Source: Falsiroseomonas sp051860665
Lineage (GTDB): Bacteria > Pseudomonadota > Alphaproteobacteria > Acetobacterales > Acetobacteraceae
Direction: 5' to 3'
DNA: 64,000 bases
NCBI RefSeq assembly: GCF_051860665.1
Contig: NZ_JBHYDM010000025.1
Span: forward strand, 9,452 to 73,451
Part shown: positions 41,804 through 55,700 of the stretch, piece after piece
Numbering within the stretch: position 1 is the stretch's first letter
How the letters are laid out: each line of letters starts with the position of its first letter
Made by a program: the position numbers and the translations under genes
The notes under the pieces: model-generated
What the model saw: only the letters and a program-made list of their open reading frames with translations
Database searches by the model: none
Told to the model about the DNA's origin: nothing

Positions 41804-42991
41804 ATGTCGCGCTTCCCCACGCGCATCGAAGACATCCTGGCCGCGCCGACGCGCCGCGGCCTGCCGCATCCCGTGAAACATCCGCCGGCCGATCTCGGCG
41901 CCTATCTGCGCGGTGTCGACAATTTCTGCCGCGTAATGGCGATCCGCCCCGGCGACCATGTGGTGATGCTGACCGACCCGCTGCTGGATCCGCGCGTGAT
42001 CCAGGCCGTGCAGGGCCTCGCCCGCGGCCGCGGCGCCACCTTCGCCAGCTACATGGGCGAGAGCACCCGCTACGTGACGGTGCCGGAGGAGGCGAAGGCG
42101 ATGCTGTCGCGCGCCACTTTCGTCGTTTCCACCTGGTTCGCCTCCGTGCTCGACCCCTATTGCATCGGGCTGCGGCGCAAGCAGGGCCAGCGATGGGTGA
42201 AGATCACCTTCTTCCGCGACCTCGACCTGCTGCACACGCCGCAGGCGCAGTTCCCGCTGGACCTGCTGGGCGAGATCATCCGCGCCACCGGCCGCATGTT
42301 CCCCGAACAGGGCGACTTCACCCTGCGCCTGTCCGACCCGCGCGGCACGGATCTCCGCATCCCCTATACCGATGCCATGCTGCAGCATCTGCGGAAGCAC
42401 AATCGCTGGCGCGGCCACAACGTGGCGGATGAGCCGGGCTGCTACGTGCATTACCTGCCGACGCATGGGCCGAACCTGTTCGAATACTCGATGGTCGGGC
42501 TGAAGCCGGAGGACAAGGTCGGCATCAATGGCACGGTCTGGGCCAATTGGGCGGTCGGCTTCGACAAGCCCTTCGAAAGCCCGGTCGGCGTCGAGTTCAA
42601 GGACGACCTGGTCCATGCCGTCCATGGCGAGGGTTTCGCCGCCGAGGTGCTGCGCGACTACCTGATCGGCGGCACGCTGGAGGAGCTGGGCTGCGGCCAT
42701 AACCCCAAGGCACCGCGCTTCGACATCTACCCCGCCGGGCCGAATTCGCCGGGCAGCCTGCATGTCGGCATCAATGCGCCGAAGCCGTCCGACTACCTCC
42801 GACGCGTGATGCCGAACTGGGAGGAGCCGCATATCCACATGGACCTGGTGCTCTACGACGCCACGGTCACGGCCGGAAACCGCCCGCTGGTCGAGGACGG
42901 CTACCTGCTGTCGCTGCGCGACCCGAAGGTGCGGGCGCTCGCGGAGACCTATGGCGACCCGGTGGATCTGCTGGAAGCCTGGCCGGTCTGA
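41804..42991 (+). CDS. NicX / aminopeptidase T (M29)-like metalloprotein
   Basis: The protein has 395 residues. Its second half carries the metal-site layout of the M29 aminopeptidase / 2,5-dihydroxypyridine 5,6-dioxygenase (NicX) fold: EELGCGHNPKAP, SLHVGINAP and PHIHMDLVLY, with H343, H345 and D347. The H-x-D pair resembles the iron ligands H318 and D320 of NicX. A ring-cleaving dioxygenase or related hydrolase acting on the compound imported by the Liv-type transporter is plausible; an exact substrate cannot be read. GGAGGAAA precedes the ATG. Confidence 0.68.
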   Translation: MSRFPTRIEDILAAPTRRGLPHPVKHPPADLGAYLRGVDNFCRVMAIRPGDHVVMLTDPLLDPRVIQAVQGLARGRGATFASYMGESTRYVTVPEEAKAMLSRATFVVSTWFASVLDPYCIGLRRKQGQRWVKITFFRDLDLLHTPQAQFPLDLLGEIIRATGRMFPEQGDFTLRLSDPRGTDLRIPYTDAMLQHLRKHNRWRGHNVADEPGCYVHYLPTHGPNLFEYSMVGLKPEDKVGINGTVWANWAVGFDKPFESPVGVEFKDDLVHAVHGEGFAAEVLRDYLIGGTLEELGCGHNPKAPRFDIYPAGPNSPGSLHVGINAPKPSDYLRRVMPNWEEPHIHMDLVLYDATVTAGNRPLVEDGYLLSLRDPKVRALAETYGDPVDLLEAWPV

Positions 42992-42997
42992 GAAACA

Positions 42998-43031
42998 AAA
43001 GCCCTCTTCCCCTTCGGGGGGGGAGGGCTTT
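42998..43031. terminator. terminator hairpin with REP-like core
   Basis: AAAGCCCTC...CCCC-TTCG-GGGG...GAGGGCTTT forms a long hairpin 6 bp after the NicX-like stop and ends in TTTCT. The C-run/G-run core resembles the other intergenic palindromes of the window. It probably ends the liv transcript. Confidence 0.75.
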
Positions 43032-43053
43032 CTAGTCTGGAGGGGAGGAAGCA

Positions 43054-44040
43054 ATGCAAACAGGCAAGGGGCCGCGCCTGACGCGGCGAGGAGCCATGGC
43101 GGCCGGGCTGCTGCTGGCGGCCGGCGGGGCGCGGGCACAAACCGCGGCGGATCGGCCGATCCGGCTGATCGTGCCCTTCCTGGCCGGCGGCGGCGGCGAC
43201 ACCCTGGCGCGGCTGTCCATCGGCCCGGCCCAGGCGCGGCTCGGCCAGACCATCGTGGTGGACAATCGCCCCGGCGCCGGCGGCAATGTCGGCGCGGAAG
43301 TCGCCGCCCGCGCCGCACCGGATGGCACCACCCTGTTCTACGGCACCAACGGCACCCATGCGATCAACGAGGCGCTCTACCCCCGCCTGAGCTTCCGCCC
43401 GCATGAGGATTTCATCCCCGTCGCGCCTCTGTCGCGCATCGTGCTGGTGGTGCTGGTGAAGCGCGACCTGCGAGTGGAGACGCTGCCCGAGCTGATCGCC
43501 TGGCTGCGCGCCCGCCCCGGCCAGGCGAGCTACGGCTCCGCCGGCAATGGCACCACCGGCCATATCGCGGCGGAGATGTTCCGCATCGCTGCCGGCGTCG
43601 ATATCCAGCACGTGCCCTATCGCGGCAATGCGGCGGCGATGACGGACCTGGCGGCGGGGCGGATCGACATGGCGATCGAGCTGATCCCAGCCGCCTTCGC
43701 CGCCATGCAGAACGAGGCGGTGCGCACGCTGGCCGTCACCTCCGCCACGCCGCTGGCGACGCATCCGAACCTGCCCACCGTCGCCTCCGTCCTGCCGGGC
43801 TTCGAGGTCAGCGCCTGGGACGGCATTTTTGCACCGGCCGGCACGCCCGCCGCCATGGTGGCGCGGCTGAACGAGGCCTTCACCGCCGGGCTGCGGGACG
43901 AGGCGCTGGTGGGCGCGCTGCGCGCCCGTGGCGCGGAGCCGGCGCCGGCCATGAGCCCGGAGGCCTTCGCCGCCTTCATCGCGACGGAGCGGGCGCGATG
44001 GGGCGATGCGGTCCGGGCCTCCGGCGCCCAGCTCGGCTGA
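43054..44040 (+). CDS. tripartite tricarboxylate (TctC/Bug) receptor protein
   Basis: The protein has 328 residues: signal peptide (LTRRGAMAAGLLLAAGGARAQ), then DRPIRLIVPFLAGGGGDTLAR, VVDNRPGAGGNVGAE, QHVPYRGNAAAMTDLAAGRID and WDGIFAPAGTPAAMV. It follows the NicX-like gene and its terminator on the same strand; GGAGGGGAGG lies before the ATG. Again no TctA/TctB genes are near. It is the fourth stand-alone Bug receptor in the window. Confidence 0.9.
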   Translation: MQTGKGPRLTRRGAMAAGLLLAAGGARAQTAADRPIRLIVPFLAGGGGDTLARLSIGPAQARLGQTIVVDNRPGAGGNVGAEVAARAAPDGTTLFYGTNGTHAINEALYPRLSFRPHEDFIPVAPLSRIVLVVLVKRDLRVETLPELIAWLRARPGQASYGSAGNGTTGHIAAEMFRIAAGVDIQHVPYRGNAAAMTDLAAGRIDMAIELIPAAFAAMQNEAVRTLAVTSATPLATHPNLPTVASVLPGFEVSAWDGIFAPAGTPAAMVARLNEAFTAGLRDEALVGALRARGAEPAPAMSPEAFAAFIATERARWGDAVRASGAQLG

Positions 44041-45279
44041 TCAGTCCCTGGGCTCCGCCTCCGCCCCCGGCGCGATGACGGCGCCGACCATGGCCGGGGA
44101 GGTGGCGGCCATGTCGAAGCTCTCCCGCGCTTCCGGCGCGGGGGCGGCGCGGCGGCGCAGGCGCCAGAGTACGAAGGCCAGCAGCCCGGCCTGGGTCAGC
44201 GCGATGAACAGGAACAGCCCGCCGCCGGGGAAGGACCGCATCAGCAGCGCCGCGCCGATCGGCCCGGCGACCGAGCCCAGCCCGTTCACCAGCAGCAGCG
44301 AGGAGGCGGTGCCGACATAATCGGCCGAGTCGGCATGGTCATAGGCATGTGCCGCGGCGATGGAATAGCAGGGCAGGGCCAGCCCGCCAAAGCAGGCGGC
44401 CAGCGCCAGCAGCCCAAAACCCTGCGGCGCGGAAAGCCCCAGCGCCAGGCCGACGCCGATCGAGGCCAGCAGCAGCCCCGCCAGCACCAGCCGCCGGTCC
44501 ATCCGGTCCGACAGCCGGCCGATCGGCATCTGCGTCACGGCGCCGGCCAGCACCGCCGCCGTCATGAACAGCGCCGCACCCGTCGCGTCCAGCCCGAAGC
44601 CGGTGGCCGCCACCGCGCCCAGCCCCCAGAAGGCGCCATTCGCCAGCCCCACCATCAGGCTGCCCACCAGCCCGACCGGCGACGCCCGCCACAGCCGGCC
44701 CGGCCGGAAGCGCACATCCGTCACCGGCTGCGGCTGCGGCGCCCGGCTGAGCGCGACGGGAATGGCGGCCAGGCTGATCAGGATGCCCGCCACCGCAAAC
44801 AGCTCGAACCCCGCCACGGGATAGGCCAGCAGCAGCATCTGCCCGGTGGCGATGGCGGCGTGGTTGATCATCACATAGGTGCCGAGCAGCAGCCCGCGCG
44901 TGGTGTTGGTCGCGCGGTCGTTCAGCCAGGATTCGACCACCAGGTAGAACACGGCCAACCCATAGCCGAAGCCGAAGCGCATCAGGGCCCAGGCCACTTC
45001 GCCCACCAGCAGCGGATAGGCGAAGGCCACCGCCGAGACGCCGCAGACCACCGCGGCGAAGGCGCGGATATGACCGGCCCGCCCCACCAGATGCGGCCCG
45101 TGCAGGCAGCCCGCGACGAAGCCGGCGAAATAGGCCGAGCCGAGCAGGCCGATGGCGATGGGCCCAAACCCCTCCGCCGCGCCGCGCAGCGGCAGCAGCA
45201 GGGTCAGCAGCCCATGCCCCGTCAGCAGCAGCGCCACGCCGGCAAACAGCGCGCCGGCGGAGAGCAGGACCCTGGACAC
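44041..45279 (-). CDS. MFS transporter (YcaD-like)
   Basis: The protein has 412 residues and twelve predicted membrane segments. The first half has LRGAAEGFGPIAIGLLGSAYFAGFVAG and LVVESWLNDRATNTTRG, the pattern of the YcaD-type major facilitator group; the second half has QMPIGRLSDRMDRR between segments. Its substrate is unknown. It begins 3 bp after the BCCT gene's stop on the same strand, so the two are probably co-expressed, and it is convergent and immediately adjacent to the Bug receptor gene. Confidence 0.85.
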   Translation of the reverse strand: MSRVLLSAGALFAGVALLLTGHGLLTLLLPLRGAAEGFGPIAIGLLGSAYFAGFVAGCLHGPHLVGRAGHIRAFAAVVCGVSAVAFAYPLLVGEVAWALMRFGFGYGLAVFYLVVESWLNDRATNTTRGLLLGTYVMINHAAIATGQMLLLAYPVAGFELFAVAGILISLAAIPVALSRAPQPQPVTDVRFRPGRLWRASPVGLVGSLMVGLANGAFWGLGAVAATGFGLDATGAALFMTAAVLAGAVTQMPIGRLSDRMDRRLVLAGLLLASIGVGLALGLSAPQGFGLLALAACFGGLALPCYSIAAAHAYDHADSADYVGTASSLLLVNGLGSVAGPIGAALLMRSFPGGGLFLFIALTQAGLLAFVLWRLRRRAAPAPEARESFDMAATSPAMVGAVIAPGAEAEPRD

Positions 45280-45282
45280 CCC

Positions 45283-47229
<1,947 letters not shown>

Positions 47230-47281
47230 GCGGCGGCCGGCTTCGGAAAGGGGTGCTGCGCATGCCTGTGTTCCTGCCGTG

Positions 47282-47303
47282 ACCGGGAGAGAACCGTCCC
47301 GGT
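47282..47303. terminator. possible terminator hairpin downstream of the GST gene
   Basis: A 7-bp stem (ACCGGGA at 47282-47288 with TCCCGGT at 47297-47303) lies in the 130-bp gap between the GST gene and the BCCT gene, both on the minus strand. There is no T-run; support is only the dyad. Confidence 0.4.
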
Positions 47304-47359
47304 TTCCGCGACAGGAACGCGGCGCAACTTTGCCGGTTTCCTCCGGCCGCCTGATGGGC

Positions 47360-48016
47360 TCAGGCGGGTTCCTTCTCCCGGTCGGCCATCATCTGCTTGT
47401 AGGCCGGCCGCGCATGGCAGGCGGCGATCCAGGCTTTGACGTGCGGGGCATCCGCAAACAGCTCCGGCGCGGGCAGGGCGTAGCGCATCACCTCGGCCAC
47501 GTTGATATCGGCCACGGTGAAGCGGCCGCCGACCAGGAAGCCGGTGGCGGCCAGCGCCTTGTCCAGCACCGCGACCGGGTTGCGCAATGCGGCGACGGCG
47601 GCCTCGGCCTTGGCGGCGTCGCGTTCCGCCGGCGGCTTGCCCACGCGGTTGTAGAGGATCTCGATGCTGTGCGGCTCGACCTCGGTCGCGGCCCAGAGCG
47701 TCCACATCCCCATCAGCCCATCCTCCGCCGCATCGGCCGGACCCAGAACGCCGCCGTATCTGCGCGCAAGGTACAGGTTGATGGCGAGGCTCTCGTGCAG
47801 CACGAGATCGCCATCGACCAGCGAGGGGATATGCCCGTTCGGGTTCACCGCGAGGAATTCCGGCGAGCGCGTATGCATCGGCGCATCCGCCGCATCCGGG
47901 TCGGCCAGGCGATAGGCCTGGATCACCGGCACCTGGCGAAAATCCAGCCCCGCCTCATGCGCCAGCCAGACATTGCGCGAGGCGCGGGAGCGCAGGCAGC
48001 CGTAGATGGTCAGCAT
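47360..48016 (-). CDS. glutathione S-transferase family protein
   Basis: The protein has 218 residues. The thioredoxin-like N-domain starts MLTIYGCLRSRASRNVWLAHEAG and has the glutathione-contact region VNPNGHIPSLVDGDLVLHESLAI with the ES pair. The C-domain has FLVGGRFTVADINVAEVM, the usual N-capping box. The S/RxxxR start may use serine as catalytic residue. It follows the M24 peptidase gene by 5 bp on the same strand. I placed the start at the ATG just before the first beta strand. Confidence 0.87.
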   Translation of the reverse strand: MLTIYGCLRSRASRNVWLAHEAGLDFRQVPVIQAYRLADPDAADAPMHTRSPEFLAVNPNGHIPSLVDGDLVLHESLAINLYLARRYGGVLGPADAAEDGLMGMWTLWAATEVEPHSIEILYNRVGKPPAERDAAKAEAAVAALRNPVAVLDKALAATGFLVGGRFTVADINVAEVMRYALPAPELFADAPHVKAWIAACHARPAYKQMMADREKEPA

Positions 48017-48021
48017 GGTTT

Positions 48022-49232
48022 TCAATCCTGTCCGAAGGGATCGTCGACGGATTTCGCGGGCGGCGTCAGCCACTCGGCGCCGGTCTCGGTGATGACGATG
48101 TGGTCTTCGAGCCGGATGCCGAATTCGCCGTAGATGGCGATGGTCGGCTCGATGCTGCCGGTGACGCCGGCGGCCAGCACCTCCTTGCCGCCCTTCACGA
48201 AGTACGGCCCTTCGTGCACATCCATGCCGATACCGTGCCCCGCGCGATGCGGCAGGCCCGGCGTCTTGTGGCCGGGGCCGAAGCCGGCCGCCACCACCAC
48301 GCCACGCACCGCATCGTCGATCGCGCCGCCGGTGATGCCGGGCTTCGCCACCGCGATGCCGGCGGCCTGCGCCGCATGGTCCAGGTTCCAGATGTCGCGC
48401 TGGCGCTGGGTCGGCGTGCCGAAGACGTAGCTGCGGGTGATGTCGGAGACATAGCCATGCAGTGGCGCGCCGGTGTCGATCAGCACCACGTCGCCATCCC
48501 GCAGCGTCTGCGGATAGGGCACGCCATGCGGATAGGCGCTGGCCTCGCCGAAGAGCACCAGGGAGAACATGGAACCCGTGTCGAAGCCCGCCTTGCGATG
48601 CGCGGCGTCGATGAAGGCGGAGACCTCGGTGGTGGTGACACCCTCGCGCATGCAGCGCGCGGCGGCCGCCTGGATCTCCAGCGTCATGCCCATGGCCTGG
48701 CGCAGCAGCGCCACCTCATGCTCCGTCTTGCGCTGGCGCAGGAAGCCGGTGACGGCGCCGCTGGCGACAAAGTGGTGGTTCGGCAGCGCGGCGCGAAGCC
48801 CCTCGGCGACGAAGACCCGCGCCATCTCGTCCAGCGCAACCGTGCCGCCGGCCACATCGGCGGCCCGCAAAATGTCGGAGAAGAGGGCGTAGGGATCCTC
48901 ATCCTCCTCCCAGCCGCGGACCTCGCCGGGCAGCAGCAGCATGGTCTTCAGCTTCTCCACCTCGAATTCCGGGCAGAGATAGGTGAGGGGGCCGCGCACC
49001 GGCAGCACGGCGCCGACCGGGCGCTCGGACTGGCCATGCTTCAGGCCGGTCATCCAGGCGAGGTTCGTGGTGCCATCCAGCCAGAGCGCGGCAATGCCGA
49101 GCTCCGCCATGCGCGCCTGGGCGCGGGCCACGCGGCGCGCATGTTCCTCCGCCCCGATCGGCGGCACCACGTCCCGCTGGTTGCGGATGGCGGCCAGTTC
49201 CGTGGCGAAATCCGATCCGCCGACGCCGATGG

Positions 49233-49236
<4 letters not shown>
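48022..49236 (-). CDS. M24-family metallopeptidase (Xaa-Pro aminopeptidase-like)
   Basis: The protein has 404 residues with an N-terminal creatinase-like domain and a C-terminal pita-bread domain. All five metal ligands can be seen: D in VLIDTGAP, D in VSDITRS, H in HRAGHGIGMDVHEG, E in GSIEPTI and E in IRLEDHI. It probably cleaves Xaa-Pro dipeptides or a related C-N bond. Its ATG overlaps the stop of the Uup-like gene, so the Uup-like, M24 and GST genes form one unit. Confidence 0.9.
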
Positions 49237-51047
<1,811 letters not shown>

Positions 51048-51093
51048 GCGGGGGGATTGCGTGCCCCGGCGCGGCACGTCAAGCATCGCGGCC

Positions 51094-52776
51094 GTGACCC
51101 AGCGCTCCTATGGCTCCTCCGCCAATCTCGACCTGCTCGTGCGCATCCCGCGCGATGCGCGGCGCGTGCTCGATATCGGCTGCGGCGCCGGGGCGCTGGG
51201 CCAGGCCTTCCGCCGCCACAACCCGGCCGCGCGGCTGGAGGCGGTGGAGCCGGACCCGGCGCTCGCGGAGCGCGCGGCGCAGCATTATGACGTGGTGCAT
51301 CGCCTCGACATCGAAACCGAGTCCCCGCCCATTCCGCCCGGCAGCCTGGATGCGCTGATCTATGGCGATGTGCTGGAGCATCTGCGCGACCCCTGGGCGG
51401 TGCTGAAGCGCGATGCGGCGCTGCTGGCGCCGGATGGGGTGCTGCTGGCCTGCGTGCCGAATGTGGAATTCTGGGGTTTCGCGGGCCGGCTGCTGGCCGG
51501 GCAGTGGCGCTACGAGGCCGAAGGGCTGTACGACCGGACCCATCTGCGCTGGTTCACGCGGGAGACGATGCGGGAGACGCTGGAACAGGCCGGTCTGGTG
51601 CCGCTGGATGTGCTGCCGCGCATCTTCGAGCCGGAGCGGGCGGAGGCCTTCGCCACCGCCATCGCGCCGGCGCTGCAGGCCTTGGGTGTGACGCGTCAGG
51701 ACTTCCTGCGCCGCGCCGCGCCGCTGCAATATGTCTGGCGCGCCACCCGCCGCCGCCCGGCACCGCTGGTGCTGGTGGCGCGCACGCTGCGCCCGGTGGG
51801 CGGCGTCAACGACGTGCGCATCCACCAGCCGCTGAACGCCCTGTGCAGCCGCCCGGGCATCAGGGCCGTGGCCGGCCCGAATGCCGAGTTGCCAGGCGAT
51901 GATGGCGCCGCGCCGCGCGTGCTGATCCTGCAGCGCCGCCTGCTGGATCGGCCCGAAAGCATCCCCTATCTGCGCGCCTTGCGGGCCACCGGCGCCGTGC
52001 TGGTGCAGGAATTCGACGACGATCCGGCGCATTGGCCCTCCATCGCCGGCAACAACCACCTGGCCTTCCGCGGCGTCCATGCGGTGCAGACCTCCACGCC
52101 GGCGCTGCGCGACCTGCTGGCCGAGTTCAACGACGAGATCGCGGTCTTCCCCAATGCGCTGGAGGAATTGCCGGAGCCGCGCAACTTCCGCGACCTGTCG
52201 CGGCTGACGCTGTTCTTCGGCGCCCTGAACCGGGAGGCCGATATCGCCCCCTTCCTGCCCGTGCTGAACCAGGTGCTGGCGGAGGCCGGAGGCCGGCTGG
52301 CGGTGGAGGTGGTGCATGACCGCCGGAGCTTCGAGGCGCTGGAGACGCCCCACAAGCGCTTCACCCCGACCGCCGACTACGCCACCTATCGTGGCCTGAT
52401 GGCCGCCTGCGAGCTGGCCTTCCTGCCGCTGGCCGAGACCCGCTTCAACCGGATGAAGTCGGACCTGAAGGCGGTGGAGGCGGGGGGCCTGCGGCTCTGC
52501 AGCCTGGCCAGCCCCACCGTCTATGCCGCCAGCCTCCGCCATGGCGAGACCGGGCTGATCGTGCCGGATGCCGAAAGCCTGGGGCGGGAGCTGCGCGCCC
52601 TTCTGGCCGAACCCGCCCGCGCGCTGGCCATGGCGGAAGCCGCCCGCGCCTGGGTGCGGGACGAACGGCTGCTGGCGGGCCAGGTGGCCCCCAGGCTCGA
52701 CTGGTATCGCAGCCTCTGGGCCCGGCGGGCGGAGCTGGATGCGGCGCTGCTGAAGCGGGTGCCGGCGCTGGCCTGA
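51094..52776 (+). CDS. class I SAM-dependent methyltransferase fused to a glycosyltransferase-like domain
   Basis: The protein has about 560 residues. The first 240 are a methyltransferase: VLDIGCGAGALGQAFRR for SAM, then DALIYGDVLEHLRDPW and FTRETMRETLEQAGL. From about 240 to the end is a domain with glycosyltransferase-1-like features: VQEFDDDPAHW, VQTSTPALRDLL, FPNALEELP, a CELAFLPL-x-E motif and HGETGLIVPDAESL. It suits modification of a surface polysaccharide or glycan. GTG 51094 is the start closest to the domain; ATG 51046 and GTG 51061 are in frame upstream. The gene is divergent from the Uup-like gene. Confidence 0.78.
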   Translation: MTQRSYGSSANLDLLVRIPRDARRVLDIGCGAGALGQAFRRHNPAARLEAVEPDPALAERAAQHYDVVHRLDIETESPPIPPGSLDALIYGDVLEHLRDPWAVLKRDAALLAPDGVLLACVPNVEFWGFAGRLLAGQWRYEAEGLYDRTHLRWFTRETMRETLEQAGLVPLDVLPRIFEPERAEAFATAIAPALQALGVTRQDFLRRAAPLQYVWRATRRRPAPLVLVARTLRPVGGVNDVRIHQPLNALCSRPGIRAVAGPNAELPGDDGAAPRVLILQRRLLDRPESIPYLRALRATGAVLVQEFDDDPAHWPSIAGNNHLAFRGVHAVQTSTPALRDLLAEFNDEIAVFPNALEELPEPRNFRDLSRLTLFFGALNREADIAPFLPVLNQVLAEAGGRLAVEVVHDRRSFEALETPHKRFTPTADYATYRGLMAACELAFLPLAETRFNRMKSDLKAVEAGGLRLCSLASPTVYAASLRHGETGLIVPDAESLGRELRALLAEPARALAMAEAARAWVRDERLLAGQVAPRLDWYRSLWARRAELDAALLKRVPALA

Positions 52777-52780
52777 CCGC

Positions 52781-55700
52781 TCAGCGCCCCCACTGCCATT
52801 CCATGCTGAGGCCGACGCGCTCGCCCGCCTCGCGGTCGCCGGTCTCGGCCTCCAGCTTGATGCGCGGCGTCAGGTCGACCCGCACCCCGACGCGGGAGGA
52901 GCCGCTCTCCGTGCCCTGCCGCACGCCGACGAAGACGCCATCCGCCACATAGCGGCCGGCCTCCAGCGTCGGCCCCGCGCGCTCATCCGCCTCCGTGCTC
53001 CGCGCCGCCGTCTCGCCGCCACCGCCGACCGCGAGGCGATCCAGCCCCAGCGTCTGCCGCACCCGGTCCAGCACGCCGGAGGCGCCGCCGCCCACCAGGC
53101 CGGTGGCCCCCGCGACAGCCTGGGCGATCTGCGCGATCTCGAAGGGCGAGAGCGCGCTCAGCGGCCGGTCGAAGAGCAGCCGCGCCAGCACCTCGTCCTG
53201 CGGCAGCTCCGGCGTGGAGGAGAAGGCGATGACCGGCTGGCTCGGCGGGCCGGTGACGGTGGCGCGCACGGTCACGCCGCCGGTCTGGCTGGTCGCCTCG
53301 AAATCAAGGTCCGGGATCAGCCCGCCGGAGAAATCCAGCCGGCCGCGGCTGAAGGTCAGGCGGCGCGCCAGGATCTGGAATTCGCCGCGCACCAGGGATA
53401 GCGCGCCGGAAATCTCGGGATTGCTGATCGTGCCGCCGATGCCGAGCTGCCCGCCCAGCTCCGCATCCAGCCCGCGCCCGCGCACGAAGACGCCGCGCGG
53501 CGCCTCCAGGCGCAGGTCGAGCGCGATCGGCAGGCCAGGCCCGCCCGCCGCCGCATTGGGCGTGCTGCGCGGGCCATTCGCGGTGGGCCGAGGCGGTGGC
53601 GTGCTGCGGCCGGGAATCTGCCCCACCTCCGTCACCGGGCCGAGGTCGCGCACGGAGCTCGGCAGCCGGTCCGGCACGCGGATATCGGCGCGGCGCAGGC
53701 GCAGCGGGCCGCTCAGCCGGGCGCCATTGGTCAGAGGGCCGACCAGCGACAGCTCCGCATCCAGCGTCGCGGTGATGAGGTCGGAGGAGACGGGCTGCGC
53801 CTGGATGGCGCGCAGCGTGAGGTCCACCGGCAGGCCGGCGCTCAGCGGATCCAGCGTGCCGGCCAGCGCGATGCGCCCCTGTCCGGCGGTGCGGCCCGTG
53901 AGGTCGAGGCGAAGCCGCGACCCCTCGGCCGCGATGGTGCCTGCCAGCTGGGTCAGCGCGATGCCCAGCTCGGCATTGCGGTAGGACACGCCGGCCAGTT
54001 GCGCCTGGCCGCCCAGCACCGGGGCCGCGACCGTGCCGCCGGCGCGCAGCGCGAGCGTCAGCCGGCCGGCCACCCGGTCGGCGCCGGCGGCCAGCAGCGG
54101 CGCGGTCAGCGCGCCGAGATCGGCCTGGCCGTCCAGCGTGCCCTCCAGCGGCCCTTCCGGCCCGCGCGGCAGATTGGCCGTGGCGGTCAGGCGGGTGGCA
54201 TTGCCGGCATTGGCGGTGGCGCGGCCGGAAATGGCGCCATCGCCGCCGCGGCGCCCTTCGGCCTGGATCTCCACCGCCGGCAGGCCGCGCGCCCAGGCGG
54301 CGCCGGAGCGCAGGTTGCTGATGCGGAGATTGCCCGCGATCTCCGGCGCCGTGCCAGGCCCGGTGATGCGTGCCTCCGCGGCCACGCGCCCGGTCGGCGT
54401 CACGCCCGGCAGCAGCGGGGCCAGCGTCGCCAGGTCCGGGATGGCGAGCGTGGCGCGCAGATCGGCGCGGGCATCGGACCAGCTGCCGGTCAGGTTCAGC
54501 GTGCCGCCGCGGCCGCTGGTCAGCGCCAGCGCCGCCACGTCGATCCCGCCATCCGGCCGCAGCACCACCCGCGCCGGCGCCGCCAGCCGCACGGACTCGC
54601 CCGGCGCGCTGGCACGGAAGGCGGCGAGGTCGATCTGCCGGGCGCCCTCCGCCTGCTCCGTCATCCGGCCACGCACCTCCAGCTCCGCCGTCGCCACCTG
54701 GGTGGAGAGGGTGAAGCCGAGGGCCTGCAGCGTGCCTTCCACCGTGGCGGCCAGGCGGCGCATCTCGGTGCCGGCGACCACCAGGCGCGGCGCCTCCAGC
54801 CGCAGATCCGCCTGCTGCCGGCCCTCACGCGCCGCAAGCGTGGCGTTCAGGCGCAGGCTGCCCGCCAGGGGCTGGCCGATCAGCGGGGAGAGCGGGGCGA
54901 GGTCCGGCACGGCCAGCCGCGCGGTGCCGGCGAAGATGGTGGTGGCGAGGTCCAGCGCGCCTTCCGCCACCAGCTCGGCCGGGCCGAGCCGGGCCGTCGC
55001 GGCCTGCAACCGCAAGCGGCCATCGCCCTCGGGGCCACCGCGCAGGTCGAGCGCCAGGGGCTGGCCCTGGAAGCGGCCGCTGGCCTGGGCATTGACGGCG
55101 GGGGCGCTGGCCGGATTGGCGATGCGGGCATTCAGCGACAGCGCCTCCAGCACCTGGCCGGCCACTTCCAGCCTTTCGGAGGCCGCCTCCACCGTCAGCG
55201 TCGGATCCGCCATCGGCCCCGTCGCCGTGCCGGACAGGCGCAGCGCGCCGGAGACGCCGGGCGCCGCGCCCTCCACCGCCGCGACATCGGCGGCGAAGCG
55301 CAGGTCCAGCACCTGGCCGACCAGCCCGCTCGCCTCCGCCCGGACGCCGGCCCCCTGGACGGTCAGCCGCGCGATCCGGTCCGGCGCGGTGGCGCGCAGC
55401 GCGATCTGCGGCGTCGCGCCGAGCAGGGCGGTGACCGGCGGCTGGTTCGAGGCGAAGCCGCGCGCGGCGAGGGTGGCGTCCACCGTCGGCGTGGCCAGCG
55501 GACCCTCCACCGTGCCGCGCAGATCCAGCCCTTCCCAGGCCACCAGGCCCGGCGGCAGCAGCGAGGCGAAGGTTTCGGAACCCGCGAGGGCCGCATCCAC
55601 GCGAAGCTGCGCGCTGGCGAAGTCGCCGGCGAGGGTGCCCTCGGCGGCGATCCGCCCGGCGGTCCCTTCCACCCGGGCAGTGCGCAGCGCGATCACCCCA

